This document shows positions 9,101 to 16,369 of a stretch of DNA of 64,000 bases, one piece after another. The stretch is from positions 12,027,443 to 12,091,442 of the forward strand of contig CP154956.1 of the NCBI GenBank assembly GCA_039621445.1. Direction: 5' to 3'. The position numbers and the translations under genes are program-made. Within the stretch, counting starts at the first letter, position 1, and each line of letters starts with the position of its first letter. The DNA comes from Euglena gracilis. Lineage: Eukaryota; Euglenida; Euglenophyceae; Euglenales. The notes under the pieces were generated by a model, which was not told where the DNA came from, ran no database searches, and saw nothing but the letters and a program-made list of their open reading frames with translations.

Positions 9101-11223
9101 CTGCCCGATTGCAAGACAAATTGAAAGTCCCCAGGGAGGTGGGAAAGAAAGGAAGTCGAAAACCTGTGGAATTTGATGGGGAGGATTTAAAAGCTTTTGA
9201 GGAGCTGAAAAAAAGATTGTGTTCGGGCCTAATGTTGCAACGGGTAGACCCAGATAAACCCTTTGTGCTAAGGGTTGATGCCAGTGGGTACGCCGTGGGG
9301 GCAACGTTAGAGCAAATGAAGGAGGGGGGAGGAAGACCCACAGCCCAGGATGTGATTGAGAAAAAAACTGTGCCAGTGGCTTTTATGTCTCGAAAATTGA
9401 CCGAGGGGCAAAGAAAATGGACCCCCAGGGAGTTGGAGACGTACGCCATAATTTTGGCACTACAAAAATGGGAAAGTTGGATTGGATTGCAACCCGTTTT
9501 GGTTTTAACCGACCACCAAAGTTTGGAGTCTTGGACAAGGGAGGTCTTAGACACCCCCAGTGGTCCGGTTGGGAGGAGGGCGAGATGGCATCAAATTTTC
9601 TCCAAGTATGATTTGACGGTGGGATATATCCCGGGTAAAGAAAACACCATAGCTGATATCCTTAGTCGGTGGGCATACCCAGCTTCACAGGCCCTAAGGG
9701 ATATAAGTAAGCATGGGTCAGCCGAAGACAAGGATGAAATGGAAAATTTTATCCGGGAGGAAAAAGAAGAGGAAAAACAGTGTTTGGAGATAAGAATCAA
9801 AAACCAGCCCAATTTACGTAATGCCTGGATACGGGGGGTGACAACCCGTAGTGGCAAAAACGTAACACCCGAGGAGGAAAAAGGAGAGTGCACAAGGAGG
9901 GGAACCGAGGGTGGGGTAGACCCAGGAGGAAAAGACACCCCTGTGGACACCCACTCACAAGGGCCCAGGAAAGAAAAGAAACGAGTTCATTTTTGGGATG
10001 AGAAAGTGGGGGGGGAGACGACCCCTGTCCCGGAGACGGCTGAAAGTTCGAGGGGGGACACTCGTATGGAAGTGGGGGACGCCCTGCCAAGTACGACCCC
10101 TAAGGATATTAAGCCCGTATGGGAGCGTGATTGGGGGGAAGCATATTCCCGATGCCCCACATGGAAAGAAAAATGGGAGGCTACCAAAGGTGGTTCAGTT
10201 TGGCCCAAAAGCTATAAAGTCTTGAACGGTCAACTGTTTTTCGAGGAAAAGTTGTGTGTGCCTGAAAGTTTCCAACCCTTGGTGATTCAAGAAAATCACG
10301 AGTTTTTGGGGCACGTTGGCCCTGAAAAAGTTTGGAAACACATGACAATCCGTTTTGTTTGGGCTGATGAAAAGGCTGCAAAGCAACTCAACCAAAATTG
10401 CAGCAAAAATTGTTCCACATGCCAAGCGAGTGTGAGGGGGGAGAGTTTGAAAGGACCGATCGAGTCCACACCCATACCCCCTGCACTAATGACAAGTGTT
10501 GCCATCGATTTGTTTCGAATGCCAAGGGTTTTACACGATGGGGGGGAGTATGACACCCTAGCCCTTTGTGTGGATAGGCATTCGGGTTGGATTGTGGGGG
10601 TTGCATGCAAGGACAAGGGATTAACCGGTGCCAAGTTGGCTAAGGAAATGGTGAAAAATCAGTGGAGGCCTTTTGGGGTTCCCTCGGTCATCTCAAGTGA
10701 CCAAGGGAGCCATTTCACAAGCACTTGGTGGAAAAACATGTGTGCGCTTTTGGGGATTAGGCAAGCGTATTCCCAAGCATACCACCACCAAGCAAACGGG
10801 AGGGTTGAGAGAGCCGGACAACAGGTAATGGAGGTGTTGAGGAAATTGTACGTGGAGGAAAAAATTAATTGGGTTGAGGCTTTACCCCAAGTTTTGGACC
10901 GAATTCATGACGTAAAGGGGGAAAGCGGTTTGAGCCCATATGAAATTGTGACTGGAAGGGAAAGACCATTGGCAGGGGTACCCTACCAACCACCCAAAGA
11001 ATGTGAGGATTCGGTGGAGTTTTTCCGAAGGATGCAAGACATTGATGGGAGGGTGGCTAGGATACTCAACAAAAAGCATGAGGAGGAGGTGGCAAGGATA
11101 AATAAGGGGAGGAAAGAAATGGAACCTCTAAAGGTGGGGACGACGGTTTGGTATAGGAGACCCGAGGGGTCGGGTGAGAAGCTTGACTCTAGGTGGGTGG
11201 GACCTGGGGTCGTGAAGGGTTGA
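6130..11223 (+). CDS. pol: Retrotransposon Pol: C5 methyltransferase, Dam-like, protease, RT, RNase H, integrase
   Basis: In frame with gag after a single TAG; first internal ATG at 6247. Counting from 6148: residues about 80-275 are a DNA cytosine methyltransferase fold, with motif I ALDLFCGKGSVG, catalytic PC at about 144 in GVPCTEYS, ENP at about 184 and a VDYCQFSDWGYQKPTRIW segment. At about 310-415 is a Dam/DIRS-like domain with NPPW near 346. The protease has LIDTGAEAN at about 480. The RT has LRGPN, SIIDLKQAFH and catalytic YIDD near 880. RNase H has RVDASG, RELETYA and TDHQ. The integrase has an HHCC finger (NHEFLGH, CSKNCSTC) and D1454, D1518, E1554, with exactly 35 residues between the last two. 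The frame hits TGA at 11221 inside the integrase C-terminal domain. Confidence 0.93.
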   Translation, partial: DSRGGPLGAGAAPGLHTQPHTKTYANPRWHEKSRASKNTMKNLPSQEISAQAVSSVSGVCVRDVQICDSAQICKKPDLIRGRAQPSVKKRALDLFCGKGSVGDCLREQRFKVVSVDINPRFNPTHCANILEWRYWRYPPRYFQIIAAGVPCTEYSLAKTLGVRNLEGADRLVKKTLEIVEYFKPKLWWIENPRHGLLRKRPCVQNLTFVDVDYCQFSDWGYQKPTRIWGSEKLSKLQNKLCDGQTCPNLIPGGRSHREKLGGYGMTVGTQEKWRMPKQLVEYLLTVLERKSGYRREDYAVRKVCMEEIEKEFRVKAERDCFATSQNARCEKFYGEDDDAMKKVWGAEETLWMNPPWTLWPEVAEKLQNSNCRAICICPDWNRRWVKNLVAMAVKKIYFPKGTKLFEADGRILRGTRWGVWALLIDRRQPSQGGAAPGKKKLVRLKKRMLRGTKTRGGSKKLGEDRQLLLKTQIQLANGEEKTARILIDTGAEANLIRQGLIGDHLMYPAKDPLRFETANGQTLAGGSRCAKVKMILQQNWNEEREIERVEYEVEFYEANIKVDAILSYPWLAEAKLGIFPHHKALVKDSPDLIFLRGAERRRGPQKFRDDTNFSVDNVTVADGSSFGLQKLGLCLPLEGLDQELQFLSDEDLGEVATNLEGSDPPVQGINRMIIAREGEDKKEEERVVKLREQVLEDYRGTVFRSSPFPDPPERGQYGYAYIPLKEGAKPTRQKPFFMHGERKEALEKITQDWLDKKCIEPATAKNSEWLSQTFPVPKKSNDFPWMGVVDLRGPNSQTRRCNYPLPKIEDILVKHGANQMFSIIDLKQAFHQQPLHPESRPITCCFTPKGIFQWRVNVMGLTNAPQQFQQMIDDRLTPVRDIATGYIDDILVGTTVGEGEDLVGAHEKDLRRVLEVLKTELLVADEFKAKLFVEEVEFCGQILGNGTRRPAPGKLRAIEKWEVPKTITALRAFLGFTNYYNAYIHMYAEVAARLQDKLKVPREVGKKGSRKPVEFDGEDLKAFEELKKRLCSGLMLQRVDPDKPFVLRVDASGYAVGATLEQMKEGGGRPTAQDVIEKKTVPVAFMSRKLTEGQRKWTPRELETYAIILALQKWESWIGLQPVLVLTDHQSLESWTREVLDTPSGPVGRRARWHQIFSKYDLTVGYIPGKENTIADILSRWAYPASQALRDISKHGSAEDKDEMENFIREEKEEEKQCLEIRIKNQPNLRNAWIRGVTTRSGKNVTPEEEKGECTRRGTEGGVDPGGKDTPVDTHSQGPRKEKKRVHFWDEKVGGETTPVPETAESSRGDTRMEVGDALPSTTPKDIKPVWERDWGEAYSRCPTWKEKWEATKGGSVWPKSYKVLNGQLFFEEKLCVPESFQPLVIQENHEFLGHVGPEKVWKHMTIRFVWADEKAAKQLNQNCSKNCSTCQASVRGESLKGPIESTPIPPALMTSVAIDLFRMPRVLHDGGEYDTLALCVDRHSGWIVGVACKDKGLTGAKLAKEMVKNQWRPFGVPSVISSDQGSHFTSTWWKNMCALLGIRQAYSQAYHHQANGRVERAGQQVMEVLRKLYVEEKINWVEALPQVLDRIHDVKGESGLSPYEIVTGRERPLAGVPYQPPKECEDSVEFFRRMQDIDGRVARILNKKHEEEVARINKGRKEMEPLKVGTTVWYRRPEGSGEKLDSRWVGPGVVKG
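6382..6975 (+). other. Cytosine-C5 DNA methyltransferase domain in pol
   Basis: Would transfer a methyl group from S-adenosylmethionine to cytosine C5. Visible motifs are the AdoMet-binding FCGKGSVG (about 6409), the Pro-Cys nucleophile (about 6577), the ENP motif (about 6694; ENV in canonical enzymes) and a late GYQKPTRIW segment. No DNMT1, DNMT2 or DNMT3 accessory domain is visible, and the target-recognition region is short. The catalytic residues are intact, so activity is plausible. The domain sits before the protease, which is unusual for pol. Confidence 0.85.
7060..7410 (+). other. Dam/DIRS-like N6-adenine methyltransferase-related domain in pol
   Basis: Contains ERDCFATSQNARC, then DDAMKKVWG, WMNPPWTLW and ICICPDWNRRW. 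This spaced pattern (F-A, D-A, PPW, P-W) matches the region of DIRS and some gypsy elements described as related to Dam-type methyltransferases. NPPW corresponds to the D/NPPY/W catalytic motif of amino-methyltransferases. The AdoMet-binding FxGxG is not obvious, so it may be structural rather than catalytic. Confidence 0.7.
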
Positions 11224-11598
11224 GAAGGGGAACGGAGTTATGTAATTGAGATGAAACCTGGGATGGAGACAAACGCTCATAGGAGTTTTTTGAAGGAATA
11301 TCGGGAACCCCAAGTGGAAGGTAAGGGGGTGCCTCTTTTTTACTATAAACGGACCGAAAAAGAAGAAGAGGCATTACCTGATGAGTGGGAGGTGGAAAAA
11401 ATTGTAAGGCACCGGAAAGGAAAAGATGGAAAATGGGAATTTTTGACCAAGTGGGTCGGATATGAGGACGGGGAGGAAACCTGGGAACCGGCTGGAAATT
11501 TCATTCACAGATTTAGTGAAGAGTTTGTGAAATATTGTCGTGAGAAAAAAGTGAAAGTGGACGTAATGTCCGAACTAAAAATTGACGGTGGGCCATAA
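11224..11598 (+). CDS. Pol C-terminal extension with chromodomain, separated by TGA
   Basis: Continues the pol frame after TGA 11221-11223 (GGT TGA GAA GGG GAA CGG). The first residues (EGERSYVIE) complete the usual integrase C-terminal domain, so the TGA interrupts one domain and is probably a CGA-to-TGA mutation at a CpG. Residues around 11380-11530 form a chromodomain (EWEVEKIV, FLTKWVGY, EETWEP) that keeps three aromatic cage positions. Chromodomains of this branch guide integration to modified histone H3. It ends with TAA at 11596. If TGA is not read through, the polyprotein loses its targeting tail. Confidence 0.85.
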   Translation, partial: EGERSYVIEMKPGMETNAHRSFLKEYREPQVEGKGVPLFYYKRTEKEEEALPDEWEVEKIVRHRKGKDGKWEFLTKWVGYEDGEETWEPAGNFIHRFSEEFVKYCREKKVKVDVMSELKIDGGP

Positions 11599-12095
11599 GC
11601 TCTTGAGTGAGCTAGGAGGCCTTGACACAAGATTGAGGGAAGGCAAAGTGCTGTTTTTTCCCCCATCATTAAAATTCAAAATCCGGATTTGCATGTCTGT
11701 GTGTGTGCGTGTGTGTATGTGGGCGCAAATGCGCACGAGTGTGTGAAGGAGGGAATGTCCAAGCTCAAACAATGGGAATCTGCCATGGAAAGAGAATGGA
11801 GAAAGGCAGAAAAAGGCCCCGCAAGGGGGCCAGGAGTGTGAATGCCCCACCAGGGGGCACCACTTTATACATGGAGTACCCCCCACTCCACCGTTGCTTA
11901 CTATATTTGCCCTATACTGCCGTCCGCCCTTCCCTCTCCCTCTCCCTACCCCTCGCGTTGCTTCCCCTCGCATCACAGTTATGCGGTGGTGTTATAAGGG
12001 TTCCACAAATCATTCGGATGAGGATGGATTACACCATGGTTGGGAGTCCATGGTCACATTATGAGCCCCCACTCGGTTTGTTAAGGGGACAGAGT
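11599..12095 (+). other. Retrotransposon 3' untranslated region, no gene seen
   Basis: Includes a short GT microsatellite near 11697-11745 and C/T-rich sequence near 11880-11970. No coding sequence is recognisable on either strand. Confidence 0.6.
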
Positions 12096-12495
12096 TTTGA
12101 CAAAAATTCCCCCCGGCCCGAGGAGGGGGGGGGGCGCCTTGATTTTTTGACAAAAATTCCCCCCGGCCCGAGGAGGGGGGGGGGGCGTTCGATTTTTTTG
12201 ACAAAATTCCCCCCGGCCCGAGGAGGGGGGGGGGGCGTTCGAGTTTTTTGACAAAAATCCCCCGGCCCGAGGAGGGGGGGGGGCGCCTTGAATTTTTTTG
12301 GACAAAAATCCCCCCGGCCCGAGGAGGGGGGGGGGGCGCCTTGAATTTTTTTGGACAAAAATGCCCCCCGGCCCGAGGAGGGGGGGGGCGTTCGATTTTT
12401 TTTGACAAAAATTCCCCCGACCCGAAAGGGGGGGGGGCCGCCAACCGAATTTTTACCAAAAATCCCCCGACCCGTTGGAAGGGGGGGGGAGAACT
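12096..12495 (+). repeat. GC-rich tandem repeat array in the retrotransposon 3' region
   Basis: About eight units of 47-57 bp. Each has TTTTTTGACAAAAA, a C run, GGCCCGAGGA and a run of 8-11 G. The C run and G run of a unit can pair, and the G runs could form quadruplexes. Poly-G lengths vary between units, as expected from slippage. The last units are degenerate. Confidence 0.9.
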
Positions 12496-12746
12496 TGGTG
12501 GAGACCCTCATACCACCCGTGAGAAGCGGGGGGGGGGGGCAGCCTAATATTCATTTGTTCGTGAAACAAGTTTTTCCCAAAGGTTTGAAGGCACTTGAAA
12601 GCCATAGTCCCTGAAGTTTGTTTCCCATTTGTTGATTCAAGGAAGTATGGGTGTGGGACATAGGCTTTGGATGAAAGAGTGCCGAATGGAGGACCCCGTT
12701 GTTGAGGAACGGGGGGGGGGGCGAATTTTTGGTGTCCGACTAAGGT

Positions 12747-12760
12747 CGCAAGGGAGGGGG
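12747..12760 (+). other. Polypurine tract
   Basis: The purine-only run AAGGGAGGGGG (12750-12760) abuts the 3' LTR, which is the position of the plus-strand primer in LTR retroelements. Confidence 0.75.
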
Positions 12761-13553
12761 TGTCGGCCGCCGGCTTTCGCCGGCAGCCAAAAATTGCCAG
12801 AAAGCGCAAATTTCAAAGTCGCGGGTAACAGCCAACCAGTTAAAAAAACCCGCGACTTAAATTGGAAGCGGGTCAAATTAGTTTGCGCTTTCAAATTTGT
12901 CATTTTTCACAGAACTTGAGGGGTTTTCCCCAATATTTGGCAAGAAGGAATACTATTGTATTGAATTTGGCAATTGGACTTTGATTTGGAGTGGCAAGTC
13001 GAGTTTCATTGTTGGTCATTGATTCATTGAAGTCAATTGAATTGAAGGAGCCTTTAACACCACCGCCCACCCTCCTATATCTTCACCTTCGCCTCCGCTT
13101 TCACCCCCGACGACCACTCCTTACCCCAGGTTTGTCACATTCCATTTGGACATTTCACAGTTTCGGTTTCTCAATCCAAGGTCTCAAAGTCCCAAAGTGG
13201 GTTGGTTTGTGGTTGGTCTTTGGGTTGGTTTGCCATCAAGGTGTGTGTGTGAGAGAGAGAAGTGAGATTTGCAATGCAAATGGCAGATTTTTCGATTTTG
13301 AGCAAAATTTCGGAAACCGCTAAAAAAACGATCCTACGCACCGGCTGGGGTTGGGGAAACCACCTGGGTGAAAAAACGGGGGTTGACTTGAGCCCACCAA
13401 CCCCCGGAGAAAGCGCAGGCCCCACCCCGGAAACACCACCCCCCCTGTCGGTGGTCCTCCCCACCGGCGAGGACCCCCCGGGGCCCTCGGCCCGAAGGGA
13501 CTCGGCGGTCGCGGGGGCGACCGGCGGCCCGGGGGTGGCGGACCCGGTGAACA
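12761..13553 (+). repeat. 3' LTR
   Basis: 793 bp, near-identical to 1302-2095, ending GTGAACA and followed by the GCCG duplication. It carries the same ORF1 start, which here reads out into flanking DNA until 13864. Confidence 0.95.
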
Positions 13554-13557
13554 GCCG

Positions 13558-13944
13558 CCACAGGTCGCGGGTTGCTATACTGAGGGTTTACAAAGGGGTG
13601 TTCGGTGCCAGGGTGAGAGGTCAGTGGAAAATGAGCAAGGCTCATCTTCAATATATAAAGTGCCAGGGGGGGCGTGTGTGTTTTGGTGTTGCCTTCTTTG
13701 GCGTGTTTGTGTCGTTCCTGCTGCGAGTGGAAAATGAGCGAGGCTCACCTTCAATAAAAAATGCTTGGGGTGAGGGGTGCGTGGCTCTTGTTGCCTTCGT
13801 TGGCGGGTGGTTCTTGTGCTGCCTTTCTGGCGTGCGTGTCAAGCGGGGGAGGTTGTGTGGCTGACGGACACGGATTGTTTGTGCTAGGGTTGGTTGGATT
13901 GCACTGCATGGTGATGTTTGTTGTCATTTGGTGAGGTTTTCGAT
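13558..13944. repeat. Direct repeats between the 3' LTR and the LINE ORF
   Basis: Two copies of a roughly 103-bp unit, each starting GTGGAAAATGAGC (13624 and 13727) and containing GTTGCCTTC and TTGGCG. Probably the 3' region of the minus-strand LINE, but its end and target duplication were not identified. Confidence 0.5.
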
Positions 13945-15462
13945 TTAGGTTGAGTACGGAGAGTGTGAGCCTCTGGAGGAGGTGTCGGCATTTGTGGATG
14001 GTTCGGTGTAGAAGCGCCACACAAGTTGTTTCGATATCTCTTTGGCTAGTGTCAAGGAGAGGCCTTGCCAGACCTCTGCTTCTGTTTGGCGTTGCTGCCA
14101 GCCCTCCCGCTGCCCCAGCAGGGCTTTGAGGAGGGTGGACATCAGTGTGCGGCCTTCCTGACCCAGTCCCCCGAAGCATTCAAGCACGAAGGCAGTGAGC
14201 CGCCACCCCCGCCTTGTGCAGGCAGCATCATATTTACGGTGTTTTTCGGCTTCCTGCCTCTCCTGCCAGGTTTGCAATTGGGTTGCACGACCAAGAGGGT
14301 TGCTTGGAAGTTGGGTGTGGCGAATAGTGACGTCGATTGCCACGGGTCCGTGACTGTCAAGTCGTGGAATGAAAACATCGCCGGGGCGGGTGTTGTCATC
14401 AGCCCGTTGCTCTTTCTTGGCTTGGAAGCCGCAGCGTTGCGCCAGGGAAGTGAGAAAGTCTTGGACAGCCGTGTGCCGCTTGTAAAGGTTGTTGAATTTG
14501 CAGCACAACAGGTGATGACCCGTGACATCCACATTCCCCTGGCATTTTGGACAGAGCAAGCCAGTGGTGGAGGCAACATCGCTCAATGGCATGCCAATGA
14601 TCCACCGAAGGAGACGGCGGAATTCGGCCGAAGTGCGTGTGGCGGTGCTCGGTGTGGCTGCAGCCCACGCCATCGCATGGGGCTGGCATTGGCTCGCGAA
14701 CCGGACTTGATCTTGTGGGGGCAATTGTCGGGTTAGCAATGCTTGTCGTGCAGTGGAAAATTGGCCGTTCCACCACTTCTGAGAGGTGTGGGGGCTCTGA
14801 GCGTTTTGGATTAGAGACAAGTCCTCTAGCCATTGTGGAAGGGGAGCTGTGGTTCCGAGGGTGGTGGAAGCGTCCCGCAAACAATCCAGGGTGTCTGCAG
14901 GAGCACGAGGGAAAGCTGATGGGATTCCCAATGTCTCCGGCCCACGGCGGAAGTAATCAACGATGCCGGCAATTCGAGCAGGCAAGCGGATGTGGCTGGG
15001 GTCTGAAAGACCAAGTCCCCCCAAGCGAATTGGTAGGCAGATTTGCTCCCATTGTTGTGGTGTACACGGGCCACCAAGCGGTCCTTCAAAACAGTTCCGC
15101 AGGATTGTGCAGAATGCTGCACACTCCGGGCGGCCCTGGTGGTAGGAGGTTGCTCGTAGAAGGTCGTTTACTTTTCCAGAGGTGAGGCAATAGCGTAAAA
15201 TAGTGAATTGGAGGTGCGCCTGTGGTAGCTTTGAAAGAGATTGGCACGCCTCCATAACACCATTCACACGTTTCCTCCAGATCTGCCGGGCGAATGCATC
15301 GCCTTCCGGATGGCACAATGGGACTCCGAGAACTTTGAGGCCAGAATCCTTGAGAAACGGCAATGGGCACTTGGCGCAGTGGGCTGTCCACCGGGATTCC
15401 ATCTGGCAGTGTGCCTCCGCTGTTGGTGGTGAAGGCTGGGCCCCACAGATTGCACTTTGCAA
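13945..15462 (-). pseudogene. LINE ORF2 C-terminal part (RT thumb, CCHC finger, endonuclease)
   Basis: 505 codons. GLKVLGVPL (about 41-48) and LGGLGLSDP (about 147-155) are typical of the RT thumb region. CPKC at 304-307 with HHLLCC at 316-321 forms a C-C-H-C finger. RPGDVFIP at 359-366 and VAIDVTI at 374-380 match the P-D...D-x-T pattern of PD-(D/E)XK nucleases found at the C-terminus of R2-like LINEs, which nick target DNA to prime reverse transcription. The start is not genuine: the upstream RT is in another frame. Confidence 0.75.
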
Positions 15463-15745
15463 GGTTCACCGCCAATCCCCGTTTGCCCGCTTCATGGAGC
15501 AATGTGGAAAGTGCCATATGAGCTGTATCGGCGAACCCAGAAGATGGCCATCGTCCAAATACCACCCCTGCCATTCGACTTTAGCGGACAGCTCTTCCAG
15601 AACATCCTGCATTCATAAAATCCGGGAGGTGGGAATCCCTAACTCTGCTGTACAAATCCCTAATTGCCTGTCGCGACCGTTTTCGCTGTCAGGAAGGTTG
15701 CCATGGTGTTTCCACTCCTTTTCCACTTCTAAAATATATTTCCAG

Positions 15746-16369
15746 ATGACAACACTGGAGAAGGCCACAGAACTGGAGTCCAAGCTTGCTGGAAAAAATT
15801 TTCTTTCTGGGTTTGTGAATTGTTTTAAGAAAATTCTCCATGATACTAATTTCCCAGAAATGCTCCAGGAGATGCCGATAAAGCTGCATTTATTGAATTG
15901 ATCGGGAAAGACAACGTTCATCTCTGGCGATGGGTGAAAATGCTTGCGAGCTACACTGCAGAAGAACGAGCAGCGTTGCCTGCTGCAAAAAAAGAAGGCA
16001 AGGCTGCAGCTAAGAGCAGTATTATCCTTGATGTGAAACCGTGGGATGATGAAACAGGTTTTTTAATTTGTAATTTCTCTTGGTTTGCCCCTTCCAATCA
16101 GATATGGTCGCCTTGGAGACTGCAGTGCGCGCAATTGAAATCGACGGGCTTCACTGGGGTGCTTCAAAGCTCATTCCGGTTGCTTACGGGGTGAAGAAGT
16201 TGCAGATTATGCTGACAATTGAAGACGCTCTTGTCAGCTCAGATGACATTGAGGTCTACAGTGTTAGACTTTTTCCATTTCCAACTTTTGGTTGCCCTTT
16301 CAGGAAGCCATCACAGGGTTGGAGGACTACGTTCAATCCATGGACATTGTTGCTTGGAACAAGGTCTAA
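15746..16369 (+). CDS. EEF1B: Translation elongation factor eEF1B beta subunit (guanine nucleotide exchange factor)
   Basis: Recharges eEF1A by swapping GDP for GTP during translation elongation. I place exons at 15746-15821, 15872-16057, 16102-16253 and 16304-16369: 480 nt, 159 residues, with phases closing exactly and introns of 50, 44 and 50 nt, all GT-AG. The N-terminal part (IGKDNVHLWRWVKMLASYT) is the short helical domain. The C-terminal exchange domain shows ILDVKPWDDETDM, GLHWGASKLIPVAYGVKKLQ and EDYVQSMDIVAWNKV. At 159 residues it is shorter than the usual 210-230 because the acidic linker is almost absent. Exon 1 begins right after TTTCCAG, so a 5' UTR intron or trans-splice acceptor is possible. 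The first intron's exact ends are the least certain. Confidence 0.93.

Larger units (their letters stand above)
1302..13553 (+). mobile_element. Ty3/gypsy-type LTR retrotransposon carrying a cytosine methyltransferase domain and a chromodomain
   Basis: A 12,252-bp element bounded by two LTRs that begin TGT and end ACA and match almost base for base, which implies recent insertion. It is flanked by GCCG (1298-1301 and 13554-13557). The order is LTR, primer binding site, ORF1, gag, pol (C5 methyltransferase, Dam-like, protease, RT, RNase H, integrase), chromodomain, GC-rich tandem repeats, polypurine tract, LTR. All coding modules share one frame, interrupted by TAG, TAG and TGA. RT/RNase H before integrase is the Ty3/gypsy order, and the C-terminal chromodomain is typical of the chromovirus branch. 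Retrotransposons with captured cytosine methyltransferases have been reported in dinoflagellates and some algae; this copy also has the Dam-like domain, which recalls DIRS-type elements. Confidence 0.95.
13558..15600 (-). mobile_element. 5'-truncated LINE with restriction-like endonuclease
   Basis: Only the end of the reverse transcriptase and the C-terminal part of the ORF remain. On the minus strand from 15574 there is a degraded catalytic-loop region (FADTAHMALS, then GLAVNLAKCNLWG). A frame change near 15350-15460 leads into the 505-codon ORF below. The usual two Asp of the FADD motif are reduced to one, so it is inactive. The domain order suggests an R2/CRE-like early-branching LINE. Confidence 0.75.

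Noticed and set aside
11221-11223. TGA as selenocysteine or a reassigned codon
   Set aside because: It sits in an integrase C-terminal domain where Arg (CGA) is the simple ancestor. No other in-frame TGA supports reassignment, and the eEF1B gene and LINE give no hint of one.
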